From Myxococcales bacterium (GTDB taxonomy: Bacteria; Myxococcota_C; UBA6777), in assembly GCA_027005175.1 (NCBI GenBank), contig JALTMC010000692.1, positions 1 to 8,817 of the forward strand: DNA of 8,817 nt. The letters are read 5' to 3'. Below are positions 1 through 5,683 of the stretch, in pieces. The notes beneath the pieces are model-generated. The model searched no databases. It was not told the origin of the DNA and worked only from the letters and a program-made list of their open reading frames with translations. The position numbers and the translations under genes were made by a program. Numbering within the stretch: the first letter of the stretch is position 1; each line of letters opens with the position of its first letter.

Positions 1-144
1 TCCATCTGTAGGGGGAGAACGTCAATTTTTGAGTGTGACGTGTTCGTAGAGGTTTCGCTTTCTTATGACCAACATTCCAACGTTTTGCTTTACTTCCTTG
101 CCCCATCCCACTACAAATCAAGTCTGGTTGTTCTCACCGGCTTG

Positions 145-173
145 TTGCCTTATCTAGACAAATCCTGTATGAT
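145..173 (+). promoter_or_regulatory. Putative sigma70-type promoter for the 215-1588 gene
   Basis: A -35-like TTGCCT (145-150, 4 of 6 consensus) is followed after exactly 17 bp by a -10-like TATGAT (168-173, 5 of 6). Transcription would start near 180, giving a leader of about 35 nt before the ribosome binding site. It is the best such pair upstream of the gene. I see nothing else recognisable in 1-144. Confidence 0.45.
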
Positions 174-201
174 GCTTCCCATCTTAAATTCTTGTTTTTG
201 T

Positions 202-207
202 GGAGAG
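202..207 (+). promoter_or_regulatory. Ribosome binding site deciding the start of the first gene
   Basis: GGAGAG lies 7 nt upstream of the ATG at 215. An in-frame GTG at 200 would place this Shine-Dalgarno inside the coding region and has no comparable site before it, so the ATG at 215 is preferred. Confidence 0.7.
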
Positions 208-214
208 AAGTATC

Positions 215-1588
215 ATGTCGGTGTCTGCTTTGGAACGTTTTCGCCATTTGGTGTATGCGCATCATTTTGGTTCGGCTGGTGGTGATAAGCTTACCAAAAT
301 GGAGCTAGACTCCGCTCTGGAGGACCTACGTCCGGAAGACAAACTAGAGGCACGTGAAATCGCACTGGATGCGATGGTGAATGTAGAGCTTACAGAAGAC
401 TCACTGCAGGCTCTGCAGGACCTTCTTGGCACAGAGCCCATAATCCCTGCGGCAGGCGGATCTTCGGGTGGAGCTTCTCCTTCGGCAATGACCAGTGGCT
501 TTGCTGTGAGGCTGAAAGAAGCGCAGGGTGAAGATAGTGTGGGAGGGCGTCAAATCTGGAAGTGGGAGATGGAGCAAGCACTGAAAACCTTTGGACGAAA
601 TTATTCCAGTGAAGAAGTCCAGAGTGCTGTTCGTTCCATCCTGGATTCTTCTGCCTTAACACCCGATGCAGCTAAGGCTGCTAGGATGTTTTTAAAGGAT
701 GGCACTGTGGAGAGTGTTGTGATGATGTCCTGGCCTGAAGATATCAGCACAGCTCATTTTGAGAATCTTACGGGTGTCATCGGTGATACCGTCGAGAGTG
801 CCTATGACTTGACTCGCGCAAATCCCAGTGAAGATCTCTTATGGTCCGGCCCCTCCACACCCGATTTTGCTGTGGCTGGTGGTGAGACCTTTTCAGAGCG
901 TCTTACGGTAGAGAGCCTTCTACGCAGTGAACAACAATACGGTCGTGATCCTCTTGATGTTATCGTCGGCATCGGAGTCCAACTGGGAATGGAACAAGGG
1001 CGACGTGTGACCTTGTCGGCCCCAGGTCTACAACTCGCTGGACAACAAATCGATATCATTGAGAGTGCCTTTGCCAATGGAGATATCGCTCTTGCAAAAC
1101 AGGCTCTGGGAACTTTCATCAGTGGACTCAAACAGCCTTTGTATGATCATGCGACAGGTGCCTTAACAAGGCCGAATGGTACGATGGAATGGCCAGAAGG
1201 AGATCTTCCTGTTTCTCTCGACGAACTGGCCGCTCCTCTGCGAAAGCTGTTGGAAGATGCTTATACAATGGAGCGTCGTGATCCTGAGACCGACATCGCA
1301 TGGCTTGGTGCCACAAGCCCCGATTTTATGTCTACCATGTCTTACGACGAACACCTCAGTGCTGAGGGCCTTCGCTCGGCAGAACAAGAGCATGGACAGG
1401 ATGCTTTGGATGTTATCATCACGATGAATCTGGAAATTGGTATGGAACAAGGTCGTCGTATGACACTCAACCAAGACTTTGGTCAGGTCCTGCAAATCGC
1501 AGAAATGGCTCTGTTCTCCATTGAATCCGGACAACCCAACAGTGCGATGTTTATGATCCCGATGATTCGACAAATGTGGACTCTTTGA
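215..1588 (+). CDS. Hypothetical soluble protein with A-A'-B-B' internal duplications
   Basis: I do not recognise a family for this 457-residue protein. It has no signal peptide or membrane segment and looks cytoplasmic, acidic and mostly helical. Two kinds of module occur in pairs. Residues 5-72 and 94-163 align as a short helical unit, with L-x-K-x-E-L-x-x-A-L matching I-W-K-W-E-M-E-Q-A-L, and LTEDSLQALQDLL matching LTPDAAKAARMFL. Residues 173-305 and 326-455 align over about 130 residues. Both begin WPE and share SPDF or TPDF, a SxExLRxxEQxxGxDxLDVI stretch and GMEQGRRxTL. A Gly/Ser-rich linker (about residues 80-93) separates the two A units. The start at 215 is chosen for its ribosome binding site, and a promoter lies just upstream. 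The stop codon sits inside a 17-bp tandem duplication that begins the next structured block. The open frame, regular duplications and good start signals make it a convincing gene. Its function is unknown. Confidence 0.88.
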   Translation: MSVSALERFRHLVYAHHFGSAGGDKLTKMELDSALEDLRPEDKLEAREIALDAMVNVELTEDSLQALQDLLGTEPIIPAAGGSSGGASPSAMTSGFAVRLKEAQGEDSVGGRQIWKWEMEQALKTFGRNYSSEEVQSAVRSILDSSALTPDAAKAARMFLKDGTVESVVMMSWPEDISTAHFENLTGVIGDTVESAYDLTRANPSEDLLWSGPSTPDFAVAGGETFSERLTVESLLRSEQQYGRDPLDVIVGIGVQLGMEQGRRVTLSAPGLQLAGQQIDIIESAFANGDIALAKQALGTFISGLKQPLYDHATGALTRPNGTMEWPEGDLPVSLDELAAPLRKLLEDAYTMERRDPETDIAWLGATSPDFMSTMSYDEHLSAEGLRSAEQEHGQDALDVIITMNLEIGMEQGRRMTLNQDFGQVLQIAEMALFSIESGQPNSAMFMIPMIRQMWTL

Positions 1589-1617
1589 CATCCTCCCTCA
1601 TTTGACATCCTCCCTCA
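1584..1617. repeat. 17-bp perfect tandem duplication over a stop codon
   Basis: TTTGACATCCTCCCTCA occurs twice head to tail, at 1584-1600 and 1601-1617. The TGA stop of the upstream gene (1586-1588) is inside the first copy. The motif TTTGACATCCTCCC resembles, from general knowledge, sequences seen at ends of IS200/IS605-family elements. That assignment is unverified here. Confidence 0.85.
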
Positions 1618-1624
1618 CCCAATC

Positions 1625-1664
1625 CGGGTTAACGCCCTGTCGATTGTGGAAGGGGCTTTACCCG
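1625..1664. repeat. Long imperfect palindrome in intergenic block
   Basis: Arms 1625-1638 and 1651-1664 can pair with 5 bp (CGGGT/ACCCG), a T-T mismatch, AA/TT, a bulged C, then GCCC/GGGC. The loop is about 12 nt. It sits just inside the duplicated 17-mer and competes with the hairpin at 1658-1675. Such subterminal palindromes are a property of IS200/IS605-type ends, but they also occur in ordinary 3' UTRs. Confidence 0.5.
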
Positions 1665-1683
1665 ACTTTGGGTAATCTTTTTC
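1658..1683 (+). terminator. Probable intrinsic terminator of the first gene
   Basis: A perfect 6-bp stem TTACCC/GGGTAA (1658-1663 with 1670-1675) has a 6-nt loop and is followed by TCTTTTTC. It lies about 70 nt after the stop at 1588. The stem is short and only half GC, so the terminator would be modest. It overlaps the larger palindrome's right arm, so the two structures are alternatives. Confidence 0.4.
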
Positions 1684-1718
1684 ATCTCCCTCTTTTTTTG
1701 CAACAGAGCAGTGGATGT

Positions 1719-1824
1719 TGTCATCAGAAAAAAGCTCTTGTGTTATGGGCGTGGAAGCCCCCTCTCGATCGTGGGTCCGGCAGAATCTACAGGACGAGGT
1801 CTGGATGGGGTGGAGGTCGTTGAC
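1719..1824 (+). repeat. Left copy of a structured direct repeat (ends CGTTGAC)
   Basis: The stretch 1719-1792 matches 2628-2702 with scattered substitutions and one A-tract indel. Shared blocks include TGTCATCAGAAAAAA, TGTTATGGGCGTGGAA, CGATCG and GCAGAATCTACAG. After a short 10-nt middle, GGATGGGGTGG and CGTTGAC (1818-1824) correspond to the end of the right copy. It can fold into a stem CTCG/TGGG around loop ATCG (1764-1775) and a stem GTCC/GGAC (1775-1778 with 1792-1795) that displays the conserved AGAATCTAC loop. It stops 2 nt before the complement of the MOSC stop codon. The architecture 'GTGGAAGCCCC...GGGGTGG..GTTGAC' resembles IS200/IS605-type right ends or their guide-like RNAs, but no tnpA or tnpB is present. 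Confidence 0.65.
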
Positions 1825-1826
1825 CT

Positions 1827-2633
1827 TCAGGTGGTCTTGATGGTGTCACCAACAGAGACTGTGCCACAATGCAGTGGGATTAGGTTTTGTCCAAACCAGA
1901 TCTTTCCATCTCGTTTGCGGTAGGTGGAGAGTGTGGCGGATGGTTCCTTGCCTTTTTGTCCTGTGGCCGGATCGATCGTTATCATATGACAGCGATCACA
2001 CCCTTTGACACCCTTCATGAGAACATGACCGATCTGTACATCGCACCATTCATCTTCTGCAAAGGGTTCAGCTCCCTCAACCACAAATGTTGGACGAAAT
2101 CGCTTCATTGAGATCGCTTGCTCCAAGCGTTGATTGAGATCATCCAGAGACGCTTGTGAGATGACCAAACATGGATACCCGTCTGCAAAGCTGACAATGC
2201 CTTCTCCCGTCGCATAGAGCGGGTTGATGTCGCGGCGTGTGGAAGATGGCATATAGACCAATCGGCAGGGCTGCTTCATCCATTCACTAAGCCATCGAGC
2301 TGGCTCCTCCCCCATATCCAATGCTCGACACTCACTGCGCCATATCTGTACCTGGTGCTCTGGAGCCTGCGCTTCCGGAAAACACGGGAATGTGATGCTT
2401 TCTTGCCCAGGTGCAGAGAGAGTCATGGTCTTGGCCCCCTCTGGCTCAAACCCCACATCCACCAAAGCCATATGAGGGTGCTTTCTTTGTGTGACAAATG
2501 CTCCCTCCGCATCCACAACCATCCAACGTCTGTCATGCTGTAAGCCTCTGGACTCTACAACTGCCTGTGTTACATCGATTCCACGAAGTGACTTTATCGG
2601 ATAGATCATTATCTTCGCCAATGTATATGTCAT
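1827..2633 (-). CDS. MOSC domain protein (YcbX/mARC-like molybdenum cofactor protein)
   Basis: The 268-residue protein has an N-terminal MOSC beta-barrel (residues 3-125; typical opening IMIYPIKSLRG, then LQHDRRWMVVD) and a C-terminal MOSC domain (about 130-268). The diagnostic segment GCDRCHMITIDPATG is at 211-225, followed by SYR-like STYRK and FGQN. By comparison with human mARC1, whose Mo-ligating cysteine is the second Cys of its CSRC motif, Cys215 is the expected ligand. Family members bind sulfurated molybdenum cofactor and reduce N-hydroxylated compounds, receiving electrons from partner proteins. E. coli YcbX carries an extra C-terminal 2Fe-2S ferredoxin domain. This protein ends before one, so a separate donor would be needed. 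The ATG at 2633 has an AAGAGG site 10 nt upstream (2644-2649 on the other strand). That site and the start codon lie within the right repeat. No cofactor genes are nearby. Substrate is unknown. Confidence 0.92.
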   Translation of the reverse strand: MTYTLAKIMIYPIKSLRGIDVTQAVVESRGLQHDRRWMVVDAEGAFVTQRKHPHMALVDVGFEPEGAKTMTLSAPGQESITFPCFPEAQAPEHQVQIWRSECRALDMGEEPARWLSEWMKQPCRLVYMPSSTRRDINPLYATGEGIVSFADGYPCLVISQASLDDLNQRLEQAISMKRFRPTFVVEGAEPFAEDEWCDVQIGHVLMKGVKGCDRCHMITIDPATGQKGKEPSATLSTYRKRDGKIWFGQNLIPLHCGTVSVGDTIKTT

Positions 2634-2785
2634 CAGAAAAAAACCTCTTATGTTATGGGCGTGGAAACTCCCTCCCGATCGCGGGCTGAGCAGAATCTAC
2701 AGCGAGAGCGAAGCGCGACTGCCCAGGTCGCCCCGTAGGGATGAAGCCGTAGGCTGAATCAAGCGGATTGGGTGGGGGCGTTGAC
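2628..2785 (+). repeat. Right copy of the structured direct repeat, with extra hairpins
   Basis: This is the diverged partner of 1719-1824. It shares the same opening, the stem CCCG/CGGG around loop ATCG (2674-2685), the conserved loop GAGCAGAATCTAC closed by GCT/AGC (2685-2687 with 2701-2703), then GGATTGGGTGGGGG and CGTTGAC (2779-2785). Unlike the left copy it has about 60 extra nt in the middle (2703-2763). These hold three small hairpins: GCGAC/GTCGC (2715-2731), CCC-GTA-GGG (2732-2740) and AGCC-GTA-GGCT (2745-2755). Its 5' edge overlaps the start codon and supplies the ribosome binding site of the MOSC gene on the opposite strand. It could be a non-coding RNA, a mobile-element end, or both. 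Confidence 0.65.
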
Positions 2786-2845
2786 GCTCTTTCCCAATAC
2801 TTGATGCTTTCTTTGCAAGAAATCACGAATGACACAATATGACAA

Positions 2846-2851
2846 TATACT
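2846..2851 (+). promoter_or_regulatory. Possible -10 element upstream of topB
   Basis: TATACT (5 of 6 consensus) at 2846-2851 would start transcription near 2858. No convincing -35 hexamer lies 16-18 bp before it. The TTGACG at 2781-2786, at the end of the right repeat, is a good -35 but has only poor -10 candidates at the right distance. The call is weak, and nothing else stands out in 2786-2920. Confidence 0.2.
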
Positions 2852-2920
2852 TCTTTACCTTTGAGATGGGCAGGGGTAGGATCTTGTTTGGGTGGAAATA
2901 TGGTCTGTGGTTTACGGGCT

Positions 2921-2927
2921 GGAGGAG
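2921..2927 (+). promoter_or_regulatory. Strong ribosome binding site deciding the topB GTG start
   Basis: GGAGGAG lies 8 nt before the GTG at 2936. In-frame ATGs at 2861 and 2900 are further upstream and lack a comparable site. They would also add 25 or 12 residues before the conserved beginning of the Toprim domain. Confidence 0.7.
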
Positions 2928-2935
2928 TAAGGACA

Positions 2936-5587
2936 GTGCCAAGGTTAGTTGTCGCGGAGAAGCCGTCAGTTGCGAGAGATTTGGCTCGCGTGCTGGGTGT
3001 GAAACAACGAAAAGATGGATTCCTTGAAGGGAATGGCTGGGTGATAACATGGTGTATCGGCCATCTGGCGGAGCTATGTGAACCTCATGAATACAGTCCT
3101 TCCTGGAAACGTTGGAACCTGGGGACGCTCCCCATGATTCCAGAGGAGTTCCAGCTTCGACCCAACAAACGCACCCGGAAGCAATTTAATATTGTGAAGC
3201 GTTTGCTGAAGCGTCGTGATGTGACATCTGTGGTTAATGCTTGTGATGCCGGTCGTGAAGGTGAGCTTATCTTTCGGTATGTTTACCAACTTGCTGGTGC
3301 CACGAAGCCGATCGAACGTCTGTGGATCTCCAGTATGACGGATGAGGCCATCACTCAAGGATTTAACTCGCTTCGACCTGGGCATGAATACGATCGCCTC
3401 TGGCATGCTGCACGAGGTCGCTCTGAGGCCGATTGGTTGGTTGGACTCAATGCCACCCGCGCCATGACACTTCGAGTTCGACAGGCTCTTGGAAATGGGA
3501 TGGATGCACCATTGATGTCTGTTGGGCGGGTTCAAACTCCAACCCTAGCCATGATCGTTCATCGAGAACAACATATCCTCAACTTCGAACCGCAAGACTA
3601 CTGGCAACTGGTAGCACTGTTTCACAAAGAAGAAAGTGAGCCCAACGCAGAACCGGAACACCGGTCGCCTGGAACCGAGTTGTCGGTCGCCCAGAGTCGA
3701 GTCGCTGGCCGCTCAGAGCCCATCCAATACCAGGGGAAGTGGTTTCGGGAGGTGGAGGATTCAGCCGAAAAAAGTGGCAAAAAGAAGGTCAATCGTTTTA
3801 CGAAAGAGGCCGAGGCTTTGGAGATGTTGGAGCGATTGCAAGGTTTACCTGCAAAGGTGGGGCGGGTTCAACGCCGAACGGTAAGAGAGAAGCCTCCTTT
3901 TTTGTTTGATCTGAGTCGATTGCAGCGAACAGCCAACAAACGTTATGGATATGCAGCGGCCAAAACACTGGAACTGGCGCAAAGCCTGTATGAAAAACAC
4001 AAACTACTCACCTACCCTCGAACAGACTCAAACCACTTATCGACCGATATGATAGGTGATATGCCAAATGTGATTCAGTCTATTGCTGTGGAGCCCTATA
4101 CCCCCTTCGTAGAGATGTTGTTGGCGTTGCCACAACTGCCCACACCACGGCGAGTTTTTAATAACAAAAAGGTCTCTGACCATCATGCGATTATCCCCAC
4201 ACCTCGACGACCGAATGTAAGCCGACTGTCGCGAGATGAACAGAATATTTACGATCTTGTGGTTCGACGTTTTTTAGCGGCGTTTTTTCCTGATGCTGTG
4301 ATCGAGAAAACAACGGTGATTACGACGATCGGGGGAGAGGACTTCTTATCCCAGGGCAAAGTGATCGTAGACCGAGCCTGGAGAGAGGTTTTGGGTTTGC
4401 CTGACCAGCCTCGTGCCAAGAAAAAACGCAGTCCATCGTCGGGTGGCTCCGAAGCAGAAGAGGACGAGCCACAGGGTTTCTTACCACCCTTACAGCAGGG
4501 GGAAGATGTTGTCGTGGAGAAGCTTGATCTGCAACAAAAGCAGACAAAACCTCCTCCTCGATACAACGAAGCTTCTTTGCTTGCAGCAATGGAGGGGGCA
4601 GGCAAGACTTTGGACGAAGATGAACTGAAACAAGCTCTCAAAGATTCCGGTTTAGGCACTCCTGCAACACGGGCGAGTACCATTGAGACGCTGCTCTCTC
4701 GCAATTATATGGAGCGACGTAAGAAAACATTGTACCCCACTCCCAAAGGGATGCAACTGATAGAGTTGATCCCTGTGGATAATCTTAAATCTGCCGAGTT
4801 GACGGGACAGTGGGAGGCTCAATTGTCTCGCATCGCCCGTGGGGAAGAAGAAGCAGAGGAGTTCTACCGCAATGTGCGTGCTTATGTCTTTGAGCTGATT
4901 CAAACTCTCAAGCAGGCATCTCTGGGAAATGTTGATAACTTGGCCGAAACCGCAACAAGCCGTGGAGGCTCCTCGCGAGGCAAGAGAGGACGTGCTCGCA
5001 CTCGCCCTACAAGTTCTTCCAGCCGGTCCAACACAACCACAAAAAACAAACGCCAGACCCGAGCGACGAAGAGCACAAACAAAACAAAAACAACACAAAC
5101 CTCACGTCGCAAAAGTACACCGTCTCGCTCCACAGGAAGAGAACAAGCTTCATCCATGGGAAGAGAGCAAGCTTCATCCATGGGAAGAGAGCAAGCTTCA
5201 TCCATGGGAAGAGAGCAAGCTTCATCCATGGGAAGAGAGCAAGCTTCATCCATGGGAAGAGAGCAAGCTTCAAGGCAGCAGACCTTACAAGCCTCAGCGT
5301 CTCCTCAACGTACACCTTTGGGGGCGTGTCCTGTGTGTCAGCAAGGGCAGATTATTTGGGGACGTCAGGCCTGGGGTTGCAATCGTTGGAAAGAGGGCTG
5401 CATGACAGTCATTCCTTATGTCTTAGAAGGTCGAACGCTTCAACGGCAGGAGGTGATGGAGCTATTGCAGCGCGGACAGTCCGGCCCCTTGGCGGGATTT
5501 CAAAACAAGCAGGGGAGCCTTTACGCCGGAACACTGCGAATGCAGTGCAGCCCAGAACGCAATATCGTTGTGGTTGAGGAAGTGTAG
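2936..5587 (+). CDS. topB: DNA topoisomerase III, type IA, with basic repeat tail and zinc finger
   Basis: This 883-residue type IA topoisomerase cuts one DNA strand through a 5'-phosphotyrosine and passes another strand through, helping to resolve replication and recombination intermediates. Starting at the GTG, the protein begins PRLVVAEKPSVARDLA, the usual opening of the Toprim domain. Glu8 is the conserved acid, and CDAGREGELIFR is at 103-114. The catalytic Tyr360 lies in LLTYPRTDS (357-365). ARGRSEADWLVGLNATRA and VGRVQTPTLA (about 159-205) and HHAIIPT (416-422) are family-typical. The core ends near residue 655. A Ser/Thr/Lys/Arg-rich tail (about 675-733) then leads into five copies of GREQASSM plus a partial sixth (734-779). 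A four-Cys zinc finger follows (Cys798, Cys801, Cys815, Cys822). The tail is longer than in the E. coli enzyme. An intrinsic terminator-like hairpin follows the stop. Confidence 0.93.
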   Translation: MPRLVVAEKPSVARDLARVLGVKQRKDGFLEGNGWVITWCIGHLAELCEPHEYSPSWKRWNLGTLPMIPEEFQLRPNKRTRKQFNIVKRLLKRRDVTSVVNACDAGREGELIFRYVYQLAGATKPIERLWISSMTDEAITQGFNSLRPGHEYDRLWHAARGRSEADWLVGLNATRAMTLRVRQALGNGMDAPLMSVGRVQTPTLAMIVHREQHILNFEPQDYWQLVALFHKEESEPNAEPEHRSPGTELSVAQSRVAGRSEPIQYQGKWFREVEDSAEKSGKKKVNRFTKEAEALEMLERLQGLPAKVGRVQRRTVREKPPFLFDLSRLQRTANKRYGYAAAKTLELAQSLYEKHKLLTYPRTDSNHLSTDMIGDMPNVIQSIAVEPYTPFVEMLLALPQLPTPRRVFNNKKVSDHHAIIPTPRRPNVSRLSRDEQNIYDLVVRRFLAAFFPDAVIEKTTVITTIGGEDFLSQGKVIVDRAWREVLGLPDQPRAKKKRSPSSGGSEAEEDEPQGFLPPLQQGEDVVVEKLDLQQKQTKPPPRYNEASLLAAMEGAGKTLDEDELKQALKDSGLGTPATRASTIETLLSRNYMERRKKTLYPTPKGMQLIELIPVDNLKSAELTGQWEAQLSRIARGEEEAEEFYRNVRAYVFELIQTLKQASLGNVDNLAETATSRGGSSRGKRGRARTRPTSSSSRSNTTTKNKRQTRATKSTNKTKTTQTSRRKSTPSRSTGREQASSMGREQASSMGREQASSMGREQASSMGREQASSMGREQASRQQTLQASASPQRTPLGACPVCQQGQIIWGRQAWGCNRWKEGCMTVIPYVLEGRTLQRQEVMELLQRGQSGPLAGFQNKQGSLYAGTLRMQCSPERNIVVVEEV
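5135..5272 (+). repeat. 24-bp tandem repeat in topB encoding GREQASSM
   Basis: Five full copies and one 18-nt partial copy of a 24-bp unit lie head to tail. The copies are nearly identical; the first has GAACAAGC where the others have GAGCAAGC. As 24 is a multiple of three, gain or loss of units keeps the frame. The near-identity suggests recent expansion by slippage or unequal recombination. The repeat is also open in other frames, which explains repetitive antisense reading frames here that I do not consider genes. Confidence 0.95.
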
Positions 5588-5599
5588 GGAGCCTATATC

Positions 5600-5624
5600 A
5601 GAGTTGGAAGCAAACTCTTTATTT
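5600..5624 (+). terminator. Probable intrinsic terminator of topB
   Basis: AGAGTT (5600-5605) pairs perfectly with AACTCT (5613-5618) across a 7-nt loop, and the right arm runs into TTTATTT. It lies 12 nt after the topB stop, between convergent genes. The stem is short and AT-rich, so it may be weak. The reverse direction lacks a T-tract, so it would not serve the gene ending at 5684. Confidence 0.4.
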
Positions 5625-5683
5625 GGCACAGCTATCAGTCAAAAAGCTCTCTGGCATGAAGGATGATTTATTACGTTGTGAGT

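Larger units (their letters stand above)
1584..2785. mobile_element. Candidate non-autonomous mobile unit carrying the MOSC gene
   Basis: The block is outlined by CACCCAATCCG at 1616-1626 and its exact complement CGGATTGGGTG at 2764-2774, an 11-bp inverted match near the two edges. TGAC or TTGAC lies further out on each side. Inside are two direct repeats flanking one gene on the minus strand. There is no transposase, TnpB, IscB or recombinase, so any mobility would depend on proteins encoded elsewhere. The resemblance to IS200/IS605 ends is from memory of typical end motifs. An alternative is that two or three independent element remnants accumulated in the intergenic spaces around an ordinary gene. 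Confidence 0.3.

Noticed and set aside
1163-1591. Antisense reading frame of about 142 codons opposite the first gene
   Set aside because: The + strand protein shows internal duplications in exactly this region, which proves the coding frame. The antisense product has no recognisable feature.
1719-1735. TGATGA box as in C/D-type guide RNAs (minus strand of both repeats)
   Set aside because: No matching D box or closing stem is found, and in the right repeat the ATG is simply the MOSC start codon.
1625-2785. Integron-like gene cassette with attC sites (GTTAACGCCC at 1628 and GGGCGTTGAC at 2776 look like attC core ends)
   Set aside because: The GTTGACC and GTTGACG sequences do not fit the GTTRRRY core, the paired R/L box layout is missing, and the repeats lie on both sides of the gene rather than only after it.
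2861-2935. Extended N-terminus of topoisomerase III from an upstream ATG
   Set aside because: The GGAGGAG site places initiation at GTG 2936, and family members begin just before the VVAEKPS segment. The extra 25 residues show no conserved pattern.
5135-5272. CRISPR-like array of 24-bp repeats
   Set aside because: The units are directly abutting with no spacers and lie inside the topB reading frame, encoding a regular octapeptide.
4900-5315. Antisense repetitive reading frames over the topB tail
   Set aside because: They arise because the 24-bp repeat lacks stop codons in several frames. They have no start signals, and the + strand frame is a clear topoisomerase.
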